Positions 23,334 to 31,000 of a stretch of 64,000 nucleotides of DNA are shown piece after piece. Where the stretch lies: assembly GCA_963693365.1 (NCBI GenBank), contig CAVNZM010000005.1:3348001-3412000 (forward strand). Reading direction: 5' to 3'. A program made the translations under genes and the position numbers. The stretch is from Amoebidium appalachense (taxonomy: Eukaryota > Ichthyosporea). A model generated the notes under the pieces. It was not told the DNA's origin. It made no database searches and saw only the letters and a program-made list of their open reading frames with translations. Each line of letters starts with the position of its first letter. The stretch's first letter is position 1.

Positions 23334-23394
23334 TATGCGTGCGCTTGCACCTGTGTTGTTTGAGAGTAGGGTCATGAGCGCTATTACCGTGTGC
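21839..23394. repeat. Poly-G/GT minisatellite block at the host-virus transition
   Basis: Repeats of ~165-200 bp: 'atgagcgctatcaccgggcg' 'cttccacatgtgttg', 'gcttgcacctgttatgtttg', then GT and G-runs of 20-60 bases. At least eight units are present. No genes are seen; the HTHT/PPPP frames are repeat translations. Confidence 0.9.
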
Positions 23395-23476
23395 GCTAGC
23401 TTTATTGAATGTTCACTACTTTGCGCTAGCTTTGACCGGATATTGGCAAACTCTGCGCTGCTTTGACCTTTTTGCC
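23395..23476. repeat. Boundary-type repeat, second copy at 48,930-48,998
   Basis: 'gcgctagctttgaccggata' 'ttggcaaactctgcgctgct' 'ttgacc' here matches 'gcgctagcttcacctgatat' 'tggccaaacctgcgctgctt' 'tgacc' at about 48936-48984 in the same orientation. This copy lies exactly where the minisatellite ends and the viral genes begin. Confidence 0.75.
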
Positions 23477-23490
23477 CGTGGCTTATTTAT

Positions 23491-23847
23491 TTATTTTTCG
23501 TCTTTTACGTCTTTGCCCGCGTCGTCCCCCCAAATCAGCTGCAACGTGTCCTCTTCGGTTGTAAGCGTGATGTTGAGCGACGTGATGGTTTGCACGGCAA
23601 TCCTGTACACGTCTGCCGGCGCATAGTCGAACAGGTGGATCCTCGGCTGGCGGTCGGGGTAGTAGTGGCTGTATGCGAGCACGTTTCCGATCGCCGTCTT
23701 CCACTGCGACGCGCGCTGGACCTCGATGACCTGCGTGCTCGTCAGCACGTCGATCCGGCCGGCCCGTGTGGGCACCCCGCACACCCCGTCCTCGAGCTCG
23801 GCCAGTCGCTCGCGCACGAACGCCTCGTCGTAGCCTACCGCAGACAT
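23491..23847 (-). CDS. PD-(D/E)XK nuclease-like paralog, probably inactive
   Basis: 118 residues from ATG 23847 (MSAVGYDEAF). It aligns along its length with the N-terminal half of the neighbouring 224-residue protein: GRIDVLT, VIEVQRASQWKTAIGNVLAY, PRIHLFDYAPADVYRIAVQT, DTLQLIWG. In the nuclease motif D-(x8)-E-x-K, Asp33 and Glu42 are present but the Lys position is Gln44, so catalysis is doubtful. It lacks the C-terminal domain of its neighbour. It is the leftmost gene of the dense viral field. Confidence 0.65.
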   Translation of the reverse strand: MSAVGYDEAFVRERLAELEDGVCGVPTRAGRIDVLTSTQVIEVQRASQWKTAIGNVLAYSHYYPDRQPRIHLFDYAPADVYRIAVQTITSLNITLTTEEDTLQLIWGDDAGKDVKDEK

Positions 23848-24035
23848 CCTGTACAGTGTACGAATAAGAAATACACACGCACAGACACCCGGTATCCCTA
23901 AAAATAGCCCCCCACACCAGGCTTTGACTGCCTCCCCAGCCATCGCATTGACGCGCGCGGAGCCTCCCCATTTTTTAGCCGTCATGGTCGATGGCCAGCG
24001 CCACGCGCCCGGGCGGGGGTGCCATTTGATCGCAT

Positions 24036-24710
24036 TCATTGACCAGACAACTTGGCATCAAAGTCCAAGACCTTGCCTTTGTTGAAATGGTACGCCATTG
24101 TTCTTTCCGATGTGGGGTTCCCTATCTTCACCATGCCCGAGCTGACCGAGGCACGATCCCCGAGAACCTTCCTGAGGCATGAACCCAACCTCTTGGATCC
24201 CACCCGAAGTTCTGTACCCATCCCCCTTGCGCTTGCCCAGGTGCGCATCAGCTCCAACATCCCTCCAGTCGTCACCCACATCTCCCCTTCCACTAGTTGC
24301 GGTACTGTAACACCGTATCCGTTTGCCATGTCCTTCAAGAACTGTACCTCCGCCGGAATAGAATCAGGCTGTGGTCTGGGGGGTGTTGGTCGTTTGCCCC
24401 ACACGAGCTGCATCGTATCAGGTTCCAATGTCACTAGTACGTTGAAGGATGTCATTGTTTCGATTGCTGTTTTGTACACATCCGCTGGTGCGTAGTCAAA
24501 CAGATGGACCCGCGGTCGGTGGCTGGGGTAGTACTTCATGTACGCCAGCACCTGTCCCATAGCGGCCTTCCACTGCGGTGCGCGCTTGACCTCAATGATG
24601 TCCGTGTCTGTGAGCAGGTCGATCCGGCCGGCAGGGGTCACCACTTCGCGTTTCCCCCCCTCGATCCGTGCCAATTTGTCTCTGACGAACGCCTCGTTGT
24701 AGGTGGCCAT
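24036..24710 (-). CDS. PD-(D/E)XK nuclease fused to a D5-like C-terminal domain
   Basis: 224 residues from ATG 24710. Residues 1-106 form a restriction-endonuclease-like fold by motif: GRIDLLT (Asp31), IIEVKRAPQWKAAMGQVLAY (Glu40, Lys42, and the W..A.GQ.L.Y helix), then HLFDYAPADVYKTAIET. All three catalytic positions are kept, unlike in the two paralogs at 23491 and 27991. Residues 117-224 (SIPAEVQFLKDMA, WVTTGGMLELMRTWASARGM, VGSKRLGSCLRKVLG) resemble the last ~100 residues of the helicase at 25321 and may be a shared DNA-binding winged helix. A role in viral DNA processing is inferred. Confidence 0.7.
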   Translation of the reverse strand: MATYNEAFVRDKLARIEGGKREVVTPAGRIDLLTDTDIIEVKRAPQWKAAMGQVLAYMKYYPSHRPRVHLFDYAPADVYKTAIETMTSFNVLVTLEPDTMQLVWGKRPTPPRPQPDSIPAEVQFLKDMANGYGVTVPQLVEGEMWVTTGGMLELMRTWASARGMGTELRVGSKRLGSCLRKVLGDRASVSSGMVKIGNPTSERTMAYHFNKGKVLDFDAKLSGQ

Positions 24711-24763
24711 CGTTGTAGGTCACAGAAAAAATCAGATTCAGTGACCGATGAAGAAGACCAGGG

Positions 24764-24775
24764 GTTATATAAAGC
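24764..24775 (+). promoter_or_regulatory. TATA-type promoter of zinc-finger gene
   Basis: 'gttatataaagc' lies 35-46 nt before the ATG at 24810, a variant of the viral TATA core seen elsewhere. Confidence 0.5.
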
Positions 24776-24809
24776 GTTATCGTGTTTCTTTTCTTGCCAC
24801 TTAGCAGTA

Positions 24810-25265
24810 ATGGACCTCCAATACACGCCAACCATAGAGACACCCCCTAACCCGAAGCGCCACGCTTGCACACTGTGTTCAGCAATGTTCACATTCAAGG
24901 CAAATCTAAAAAGACACGAAAATACCCACAAGAATAATAGCACCGGCGCATATGCCTGTCCACAACCCGGCTGCTTTGGAAGCTTTGCCCGCAGCGACCA
25001 CATGAAACTGCACCAGCGCACACACTCTGGCAGCCGACCCTATCAATGCCCAGACTGTCCAGCCACTTACGTCTATCCTGCGGGTTTGTGGGTTCACCGA
25101 CGAACAGCTCATGAAGGGTGTCAGCTGCCGAGACGGCCCCGGCGCGCAAGCGGGCGTTTTACATGCCCCTTCGACCAGTGCCAGGCTGCATTTGCCTGGT
25201 CTACAACCCTGAACAGGCACGTCGAGACTGAACACCCCAGTCTTGTGCCCAGCCCGAAGGTATAA
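24810..25265 (+). CDS. Four-finger C2H2 zinc-finger protein
   Basis: Probable nucleic-acid-binding regulator. 151 residues from ATG 24810. Four C2H2 fingers are visible: CTLCSAMFTF...HENTH, CPQPGCFGSFARSDHMKLHQ..H, CPDCPATYVYPAGLWVH...H and CPFDQCQAAFAWSTTLNRHV..H. Fingers 1 to 3 are joined by short linkers, and a basic stretch (RRPRRASGRF) precedes finger 4. Fingers 2 and 4 have the C-x4-C spacing typical of TFIIIA/ZFP-type fingers. The last codons are AAG GTA TAA: the stop codon lies inside the GGTATAAAAG promoter of the helicase gene that follows. A regulator of early viral or host transcription is a guess. Confidence 0.85.
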   Translation: MDLQYTPTIETPPNPKRHACTLCSAMFTFKANLKRHENTHKNNSTGAYACPQPGCFGSFARSDHMKLHQRTHSGSRPYQCPDCPATYVYPAGLWVHRRTAHEGCQLPRRPRRASGRFTCPFDQCQAAFAWSTTLNRHVETEHPSLVPSPKV

Positions 25266-25268
25266 AAG
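25259..25268 (+). promoter_or_regulatory. Viral TATA promoter of D5-type helicase gene
   Basis: 'ggtataaaag', preceded by 'cgaa', 53 nt before the ATG at 25321. It overlaps the stop codon of the zinc-finger gene. Confidence 0.75.
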
Positions 25269-25320
25269 CGCTTGCCAGACCTCAGACCGTCAAATATTAT
25301 CTATCCCATTCACTACCACA

Positions 25321-27378
25321 ATGGATGTCATTCGCTCAAACATGAACACTGCCCGGTGCGACGGCAAGGATACGGAGAAGACCGAATACGAGGTTTGCTG
25401 CGAGGGTGCAGATCAACCCAAGCAGGCAAACCAAGGGCTCTCGCGCCGCAGTGCCTGTCCTGACTGGTACCTCGCAGTCTTTGCACCACAGGGGTCCCGG
25501 GAAGTTACGGTGGACAATGAGCCCTTCGATCACAACGACCTCCACAATTCCCTCAAGCGACAGTTTGGACTGGTTTATGCCGAAATAACCACCCGTCAGT
25601 CCAAGCGCCACAAGACCGCACACTACGAGTGCAACACCCGCCACCCAGCTCCCGGGCCTAACAGAGCTGCGCTCAAGTCATGGGCCAAGGAGAAATTTCC
25701 TTTGGCCAACAGGGTAGTAATGAACCCGATTCTCGACTGGACGACCGCGACGCGTTGGACCCAGGGGCCCCATACGACCACATTCGGCGAAGCACCTTGT
25801 ACGGCAGCTGTCCCCGCTGTGGTTGCGAAAAAGGACAGCAAGCGGCTGGCTCATATTGAGGAGGTGTTTCGTGTTCTGGAGCAGGAGTCGACCGACCCTC
25901 CGGGTGGATACGAGTTCATGCCGGACCTGCTACCAACCACCTGGAAGGAAACTGAGCTCGTCGAGTACCTGCAGAAGTGGGTGGGAAAAATCAGCGGAAC
26001 CTCCCTCTACCTCTTGAAGGTGTGGTGCCATGACAAGGGCGTGTACACACTCAAGACGTTGACCGAAAAAGACATGAAATGCACCATGCAGGGTTTTGTG
26101 GTCGAGTGGATGGAGGGCGAGGGTTGTGAAATCAAGCGGACATACACCGGCATTGACTTCCTTATGGGACGCCGCATTCCTCGTTATGGACTAGCAGTCT
26201 TTGACCCCGCGTCGCCCAATCCCAAGACAGGAGAGACAAACCCAAAGTACCGCCAAGGAGCCTTGTTCACATATAACTTCTTTCGCGGCTTCCCCATCAA
26301 GTACACCGAGGGCTTCCGTTTCATGGGTCCAGAATGCCCCGTGATCCCCTACCATCCTGGCCAGCAGGTTGTGGTCATGCCGGATCAGCTCCTCGACAAG
26401 TACCGTGTACGTGAATACGGGGGCATTGAGATGTTCATACGCCACGCATTCGAGGTGCTTGCCGATGGAAACGCCGAGGCATTCGAATACCTTCTTAAGT
26501 GGGTGGCCCAGATCTTCCAGTATCCGGACACTAAGTCTGGAGCGGCGGTTCTCGTCAAGTCAGTCCAGGGCACCGGAAAAAACGTGTTCTTCGACGTACT
26601 CAAGGCGCTCGTTGGCTCGGAATACTACGCCTACGTGAAGAACAAGGAACACATATCCAGCAAGTTCAACTCCCACCTCAACCACAAACTACTAGCTGTT
26701 ATCGACGAGTGTGTCTTTGGTGGGAGCCACGAGGCCAACAACCTTATCAAAAGTCTGATCACACAAGAAGACAGCCTTTTGGAGAAAAAGGGGGTGGATG
26801 GCATCTACACCAAAAACTTCGAGCGCTACGTGTTTCTGTCAAACGAAGACTGGCCCGTTCGTGTGGAGCTATCCGATCGGAGATTCATATGTCTCGAGGC
26901 AAACAGCAGCCGGGTGGGCCAGCTTCGATACTTCGACGAGTTCGTCAGATATCACAGGCAACCCGAAGTGCTGGAGGCTCTGTTTCACTTCTTCTTGGAC
27001 CTTCCTGGTGTCCCTAAAACAATGCCGCCGCCGCCACAAACAAATCTCAAACAGAAGCTCATGGAGAAGAGTCTGCCCATCGAGATACAATTTCTGAGGG
27101 ATGTCGCAACTGGCGCAGAGGGAACAGATGTTTTTGGTCTCGAGGATGGCACCTGGGCCACAACGGGTGGCTTGGTGGAGTGCATGAAAGAGTGGGCCGA
27201 TGCAAACATGATGGATAGCCGAAAGGTTGTCGGGGTCAAGAGGCTCGGCACGGTACTGACGCAGGTGTTTGGAGGTTCGGCCTTCGTGCCTGCAGGTGGA
27301 AGAGTTTCAAGAGGGGCGCCTGGAAGACACACACGTGCTCATTTGCTCGATTTTGCAAAAATCATGAGTTTCCAGTGA
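25321..27378 (+). CDS. D5-type SF3 helicase (primase-helicase), NCLDV/phage type
   Basis: Replicative helicase of the poxvirus D5/DUF5906 superfamily-3 group. 685 residues from ATG 25321, chosen because the TATA box ends 53 nt before it. Walker A is VKSVQGTGKNVFFDVL (G417-N421), Walker B is LLAVIDECVFGGS (D462, E463), and the sensor motif YVFLSNEDWPV near 505 is followed by DRRFICLE. The ~370-residue N-terminal part has no primase motif I could identify with confidence. Residues 584-685 (SLPIEIQFLRDVA, WATTGGLVECMKEWADANMM, VGVKRLGTVLTQVFG) match the C-terminal domain of the nuclease at 24036 and occupy the place of the D5 C-terminal winged helix. It acts with the resolvase at 37186 in viral DNA replication. 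Confidence 0.88.
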   Translation: MDVIRSNMNTARCDGKDTEKTEYEVCCEGADQPKQANQGLSRRSACPDWYLAVFAPQGSREVTVDNEPFDHNDLHNSLKRQFGLVYAEITTRQSKRHKTAHYECNTRHPAPGPNRAALKSWAKEKFPLANRVVMNPILDWTTATRWTQGPHTTTFGEAPCTAAVPAVVAKKDSKRLAHIEEVFRVLEQESTDPPGGYEFMPDLLPTTWKETELVEYLQKWVGKISGTSLYLLKVWCHDKGVYTLKTLTEKDMKCTMQGFVVEWMEGEGCEIKRTYTGIDFLMGRRIPRYGLAVFDPASPNPKTGETNPKYRQGALFTYNFFRGFPIKYTEGFRFMGPECPVIPYHPGQQVVVMPDQLLDKYRVREYGGIEMFIRHAFEVLADGNAEAFEYLLKWVAQIFQYPDTKSGAAVLVKSVQGTGKNVFFDVLKALVGSEYYAYVKNKEHISSKFNSHLNHKLLAVIDECVFGGSHEANNLIKSLITQEDSLLEKKGVDGIYTKNFERYVFLSNEDWPVRVELSDRRFICLEANSSRVGQLRYFDEFVRYHRQPEVLEALFHFFLDLPGVPKTMPPPPQTNLKQKLMEKSLPIEIQFLRDVATGAEGTDVFGLEDGTWATTGGLVECMKEWADANMMDSRKVVGVKRLGTVLTQVFGGSAFVPAGGRVSRGAPGRHTRAHLLDFAKIMSFQ

Positions 27379-27990
27379 CCATACCAAAAACACTCTATTT
27401 AGCTTTGATAGTTTCGTTGTGTAGCTTCGTCGACACCCAGATCGGGCGATTTCATTGGCTGAAATGTTTTTTTCGTGATTGTGATTGGCTGAATATCACA
27501 GTTAGCTACTTTAGCAGGATAGCTGGATGTTTTTTGGGGTCCCTGCACAAACACACACACACACAGCTCTGTACTTATTTTTTGCCATGGGTTGACTTCA
27601 TTTTTATCCAGCTAACATAGCTAACGAAGCTAAATCGTATTAAAATATAGCTAAAAAGCTAATTTCTATTAGTGAAACATGGTTTGGGTTTAGCTTCGTG
27701 TGTGGCGACTTTAGCTTCGTTGCAACAGTGAGTGACCGTGTATCTGTATTTGGTCTCTGTGTAACTGCTCTGTAGAGGGGTAACGTTACTCAGCACGCGA
27801 GGCATGCGAGGCACGCGAGGCACCCGCGCCCCCAGCCACCCCCAGCCCCGCCCAGCCACCCCCAGCCACCCCCAGCCCCCCACGCGCCGCAACATTGTCG
27901 GGCGCACACACAAGGTCGAAAGTGCGATGTGTGATTGTCAATGGGTAACCCGGTTGGGGCGGCACGCGAATTTTATGTGTGCGGTATGTG
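27379..27990. other. Gene-free stretch with CCAAT motifs and tagct repeats
   Basis: No gene. 'cattggctgaaatgtttttt' (27450-27469) and 'gattggctgaatatc' (27483-27497) resemble the repeat in the intron at 52625-52789. AT-rich 'tagctaa' elements lie between 27500 and 27670. The GCGAGGCACGCGAGGC-type repeat covers 27796-27890. 'gtgtgattgtcaatgggtaa' at 27928-27947 recurs at 28695 as 'gtgtgattgtcaatgggcaa'. Confidence 0.6.
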
Positions 27991-28404
27991 ATGACGGACA
28001 CCGAGCTTGAGTTTGCACGGAACATGGTCGTATACGAGCTGGCCGACCGGCTGGAAGGCGTCGAGGACACGCTCACCAAGGTCGGGCGCATCGACGTGCT
28101 GACGGACCACCAGATCGTCCAGGTCGAGCAGCTGGCCGACTGGAAGACCGCCATGGCGAACGTGCTGGCGAACCACCACTTCCACCCCGACAAGGAGATG
28201 CGCGTGCACCTGTTCAACCACGGCCCGCCCGTGCCCGCCGAAACCATCGCGCACGCCATGAGGATCATGGACAAGCACGAGATCATGGTGACGTGCGAGG
28301 AGGACATCCTGTACGGGCTGTTTCCGGTTGGGCCTCACAGTGCCCCGCCACCCGTGCACACGGCACCCGCCGCTACGCCAGAGGCTCGGAAGTCCGGGCG
28401 TTGA
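27991..28404 (+). CDS. Third PD-(D/E)XK-like paralog, catalytic residues lost
   Basis: 137 residues from ATG 27991. It follows the same plan as the proteins at 23491 and 24036: VGRIDVLTDHQIVQVEQLAD, WKTAMANVLANHHFHP, MRVHLFNHGPP, EEDILYGLFP. Asp35 is kept, but the Glu position is Gln44 and the Lys position is Glu46, so it cannot be a normal nuclease of this fold. The tail is Pro/Ala-rich. The frame is open upstream to a GTG at 27979, but the ATG is preferred. It may be a DNA-binding or decoy derivative, or simply decayed. Confidence 0.6.
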   Translation: MTDTELEFARNMVVYELADRLEGVEDTLTKVGRIDVLTDHQIVQVEQLADWKTAMANVLANHHFHPDKEMRVHLFNHGPPVPAETIAHAMRIMDKHEIMVTCEEDILYGLFPVGPHSAPPPVHTAPAATPEARKSGR

Positions 28405-28895
28405 TGGCGTGACACCTCCCCGGGGCGCGGGTGGCTGGGGGTGGCTGTGGGGGGCTGTGGGGGGCACACGAGGAACAATAAAGGAAGCACGAACACACCC
28501 GGCGCGAGGCACGCGAGGCATGCGCGGCAGGCGAGGCACACGGGCACACACACACACACCACACACAGCCGTTCTGCGCGCGAGGCATGCGAGGCACGCG
28601 AGGCAGACGAGGCACCCCCAGCCACGGCAGCCCCGCCCAGCCCCCCCCAGCCCCCCCCAGCCACCCACGCCGCACTGACCAGGTCGGTGCGAGGTGTGAT
28701 TGTCAATGGGCAACGTCAAGCGGTGTGCAGGTATAAAAGGGGCACACGAACCCCCAGGCCCCCAGGCCCCGTGCGCGCGCACAAGCGCGTGAATAGCCAA
28801 TTTATCCGCGCGCGAGGCACACGCGCTCACGCGCTCACAAGGCACCCGCGCCCCCACCCACCCCCAGCCCCCCACAGCCCCCCACGCGCAGGGCC
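28405..28895. repeat. GC-rich dispersed repeat (GCGAGGCACGCGAGGC) with C-rich filler
   Basis: Irregular clusters of 'gcacgcgaggcatgcgcggc' and 'cagccccccccagcc' at 28501-28680 and 28810-28890. Related clusters lie at 27796-27890, 30205-30290 and 30690-30850. No gene is seen between the two coding regions. Confidence 0.75.
28729..28740 (+). promoter_or_regulatory. Orphan viral TATA box
   Basis: 'aggtataaaagg' matches the viral core perfectly, yet no plus-strand ORF follows before the antisense gene at 28896-29624. The upstream 'gtgtgattgtcaatggg' is shared with the region before the gene at 27991. Confidence 0.6.
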
Positions 28896-29624
28896 TCACT
28901 CGCTGTAGTCGATGGGCCAGTCGGTGGTGCCCATGTACGCAGCCCCCTCGGGGGTGATGCCGAGCAGCCCGTAGAGCGTGTTGCCGAAGCCTAGCATGGT
29001 CTGGATGGCCTCATGGGACAGCAACTGCTCCAGCCCGGCCGATAAGCCTCTGTGGATCCCGAAGCGGCTGTGCACATGGGGCTCGGCTGCCATGTTTCGG
29101 ATGAGCCCAACGGACACTGTCTGTGCGAGTGTGGGGACACCGGGGAGCGGGCGCTCAAAGATCAAGGTGGGGGTCTCTGTGTAGTAGGGCATGACTTCTA
29201 CCCAATCCGGCGGATGGTTAAAGACCACCATCCACTGAAAGACATTCAGTGCAGCGCTGTACGTCACCATGAGCAGCTTGTCATCAACCCAGTCACCCCC
29301 CGCATCAATAACAAACCCCCAGAAGCCCGTTGCGCGGCCGTCGGCCGTCACCCGCGGAGGGTCATACCAGGAATCGGAGAAGTCCGTGTGCTTGCACACA
29401 AACCTGAGTGGGGCAGTCAGCACCGACCTCCTGCCCCTGCGAATGGTGCCGAATTCGTCCGCAAAGTCGGGCGGCTCTGGGTAGACGATGCGGACTACAC
29501 CCAGTGCTCGGGTCTCGACCCCACCCGCAACGAGCGCGGCGGGATGAAACCACGTTGGGTCGTTGACAAAGGCTTGCAGTTCCTCGGGGTTGGACAGCAC
29601 CCTCTTTTCCACCGGCCGGTTCAT
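28896..29624 (-). CDS. Hypothetical viral protein (242 aa)
   Basis: No family recognised. The ATG at 29624 (MNRPVEKRVLSNPEELQAFV) is the first true ATG; the frame continues upstream only to a GTG. The protein looks globular and beta-rich (GFWGFVIDAGGDWVDDKLLM, VTYSAALNVFQWMVVFNHPP, TPTLIFERPLPGVPTLAQTV) with no membrane segment. Mid-protein wording loosely resembles the two predicted virion proteins at 39881 and 56898, but I cannot align them. An AATAAA lies just upstream of the gene on the plus strand (29640). Confidence 0.6.
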   Translation of the reverse strand: MNRPVEKRVLSNPEELQAFVNDPTWFHPAALVAGGVETRALGVVRIVYPEPPDFADEFGTIRRGRRSVLTAPLRFVCKHTDFSDSWYDPPRVTADGRATGFWGFVIDAGGDWVDDKLLMVTYSAALNVFQWMVVFNHPPDWVEVMPYYTETPTLIFERPLPGVPTLAQTVSVGLIRNMAAEPHVHSRFGIHRGLSAGLEQLLSHEAIQTMLGFGNTLYGLLGITPEGAAYMGTTDWPIDYSE

Positions 29625-30489
29625 ATCTGCAGACCCCAAATAAATAAACACAACCAGCTCTAGGACCTCCCCAAACAGGATCACACCAGCGATTTCTGTG
29701 TCCCTAACAGGCAGAATAGTATTCTGGATTGTTTTGGAAGCGTATGTGTGTTTTTCCAGGAGTTGCTACATCAAAGACATTGTGTCCACACAACTATGAC
29801 ATGGAAAACCTAATAGGCCCAAGAACCGAATACACCAAGATGTGCATGGAATTGAATGTATTCAGTGTGCTAGAATGATAAATGTTAATGATTAGGAAAA
29901 AAGTGAAAGGGTCGAAACGCGTATGCGAACATAGGCTGTGCCCGGCATTGGCATGATGCTTTGAATTGGTGTGATCAAGATGAATAAGCGAGTCATACCT
30001 TTATGACATGGAAAACCTAGGCCCAGAACCGGATACACCAAGATGTCAAGATGACAATAAGCGAATCAGACCCTTACACGATCACCCAGATCCAGTGCAC
30101 ACAATTATGACATGGAAAACCTAGGCCCAGAACCGGATACACCAAGATGTCAAGATGACAGGACACAAGTCACATAAGGCACACGCGAACACGACACACA
30201 CACCCACCCAGCGCGCGAGGCACGCGGGCACACGTGCACACGGGCACACCGGCACACGGGCACCTGCCCGCGAGCCCGCGAGCGCCACCATGAGCAGTCG
30301 ATGGATGCCCCATTTTAATGGTCCAATCAGATCGCGGCGCGGTCATACAATGCCAGTGCACAGTTTCAGCAGCCAATGAAATGTCGGAGAGCAAGCAGGT
30401 CCCAAACCAAAATCCTCGGACATGCCAGCTCGTACACAGTCTGCTCGTTCCTGACACGCCTGTAAACCGCTGTGTATGTTGATTGCACG
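29625..30489. other. Gene-free stretch with three diverged direct repeats
   Basis: Copies of 'tatgacatggaaaacctagg' 'cccagaaccggatacaccaa' 'gatgtcaagatgaca' start near 29790 (diverged), 30002 and 30107. CCAATCAG sits at 30323 and 'cagccaatgaaatgtcgg' near 30370. No coding sequence is supported. Confidence 0.7.
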
Positions 30490-30639
30490 ATGCAGTGGTC
30501 TTCCCTTGCACCGGAACTCAAACTGAAAATTTTTACGTTGGACCTTTTGTATTCTGGGGTCGGCCCTACCCCACCAGGCACCATCGACAACCTCTTGCAA
30601 GCATACCGCGTGGCAAACCGGGTTGTTCTGCCTGAGTAA
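30490..30639 (+). CDS. Small F-box-like ORF (49 aa)
   Basis: A short ORF from ATG 30490, preceded by an in-frame stop. Its sequence (MQWSSLAPELKLKIFTLDLL ... NLLQAYRVANRVVLPE) has the hydrophobic pattern of an F-box N-terminus (L..L..EL...IF...L). The stop is at once followed by an AATAAA signal (30639), as in many genes here. It could be a genuine small protein, a last exon, or the remnant of a larger F-box gene. F-box proteins occur in several giant-virus groups. Confidence 0.35.
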   Translation: MQWSSLAPELKLKIFTLDLLYSGVGPTPPGTIDNLLQAYRVANRVVLPE

Positions 30640-30679
30640 TAAAGTAAACAAATAATGGACTTTGCACTGGATGCAAGCG

Positions 30680-30860
30680 CCCCCATGCACCTGCGCGCGA
30701 GGCACGCGAGGCACACGAGGCATGCGCGGCACCCAAGGCCCACGCGCACGCGAGGCACACGAGGTACACAAGTCGCAGCAAGGCACACGGGCACCCCCAG
30801 CCCCCCCCCCCCCCAGCCCCCACCCCCCAGCCCCCCCCAGCCCCCGCGCAGGGCCGCAGT
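30680..30860. repeat. GCGAGGC/ACGAGGC repeat cluster with C-runs
   Basis: 'gcgcgaggcacgcgaggcac' 'acgaggcatgcgcggcaccc' followed by 'cagcccccccccccccc'. It is another copy of the GC-rich dispersed family seen at 27.8 and 28.5 kb. Confidence 0.75.
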
Positions 30861-30953
30861 ACGAAGAAGAAATAAAACGCTTTTGAGATTTGGGGATCCC
30901 TCAAGTTCTTTCAACCCACCCCCCCCCCAGCACGACCGAGGGCGCCACGCGCA

Positions 30954-30964
30954 GGTATAAAAGG
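30954..30964 (+). promoter_or_regulatory. Viral TATA promoter
   Basis: 'ggtataaaagg', 36 nt before the ATG at 31001. Confidence 0.75.
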
Positions 30965-31000
30965 CGCACACACAGCCAACTGGGGTCAGTCTGACACAGG

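Noticed and set aside
27379-27700. Possible MITE with 'tagctaa' inverted repeats
   Set aside because: The tagct elements are many but irregular; I found no clear terminal inverted repeats with target-site duplications.
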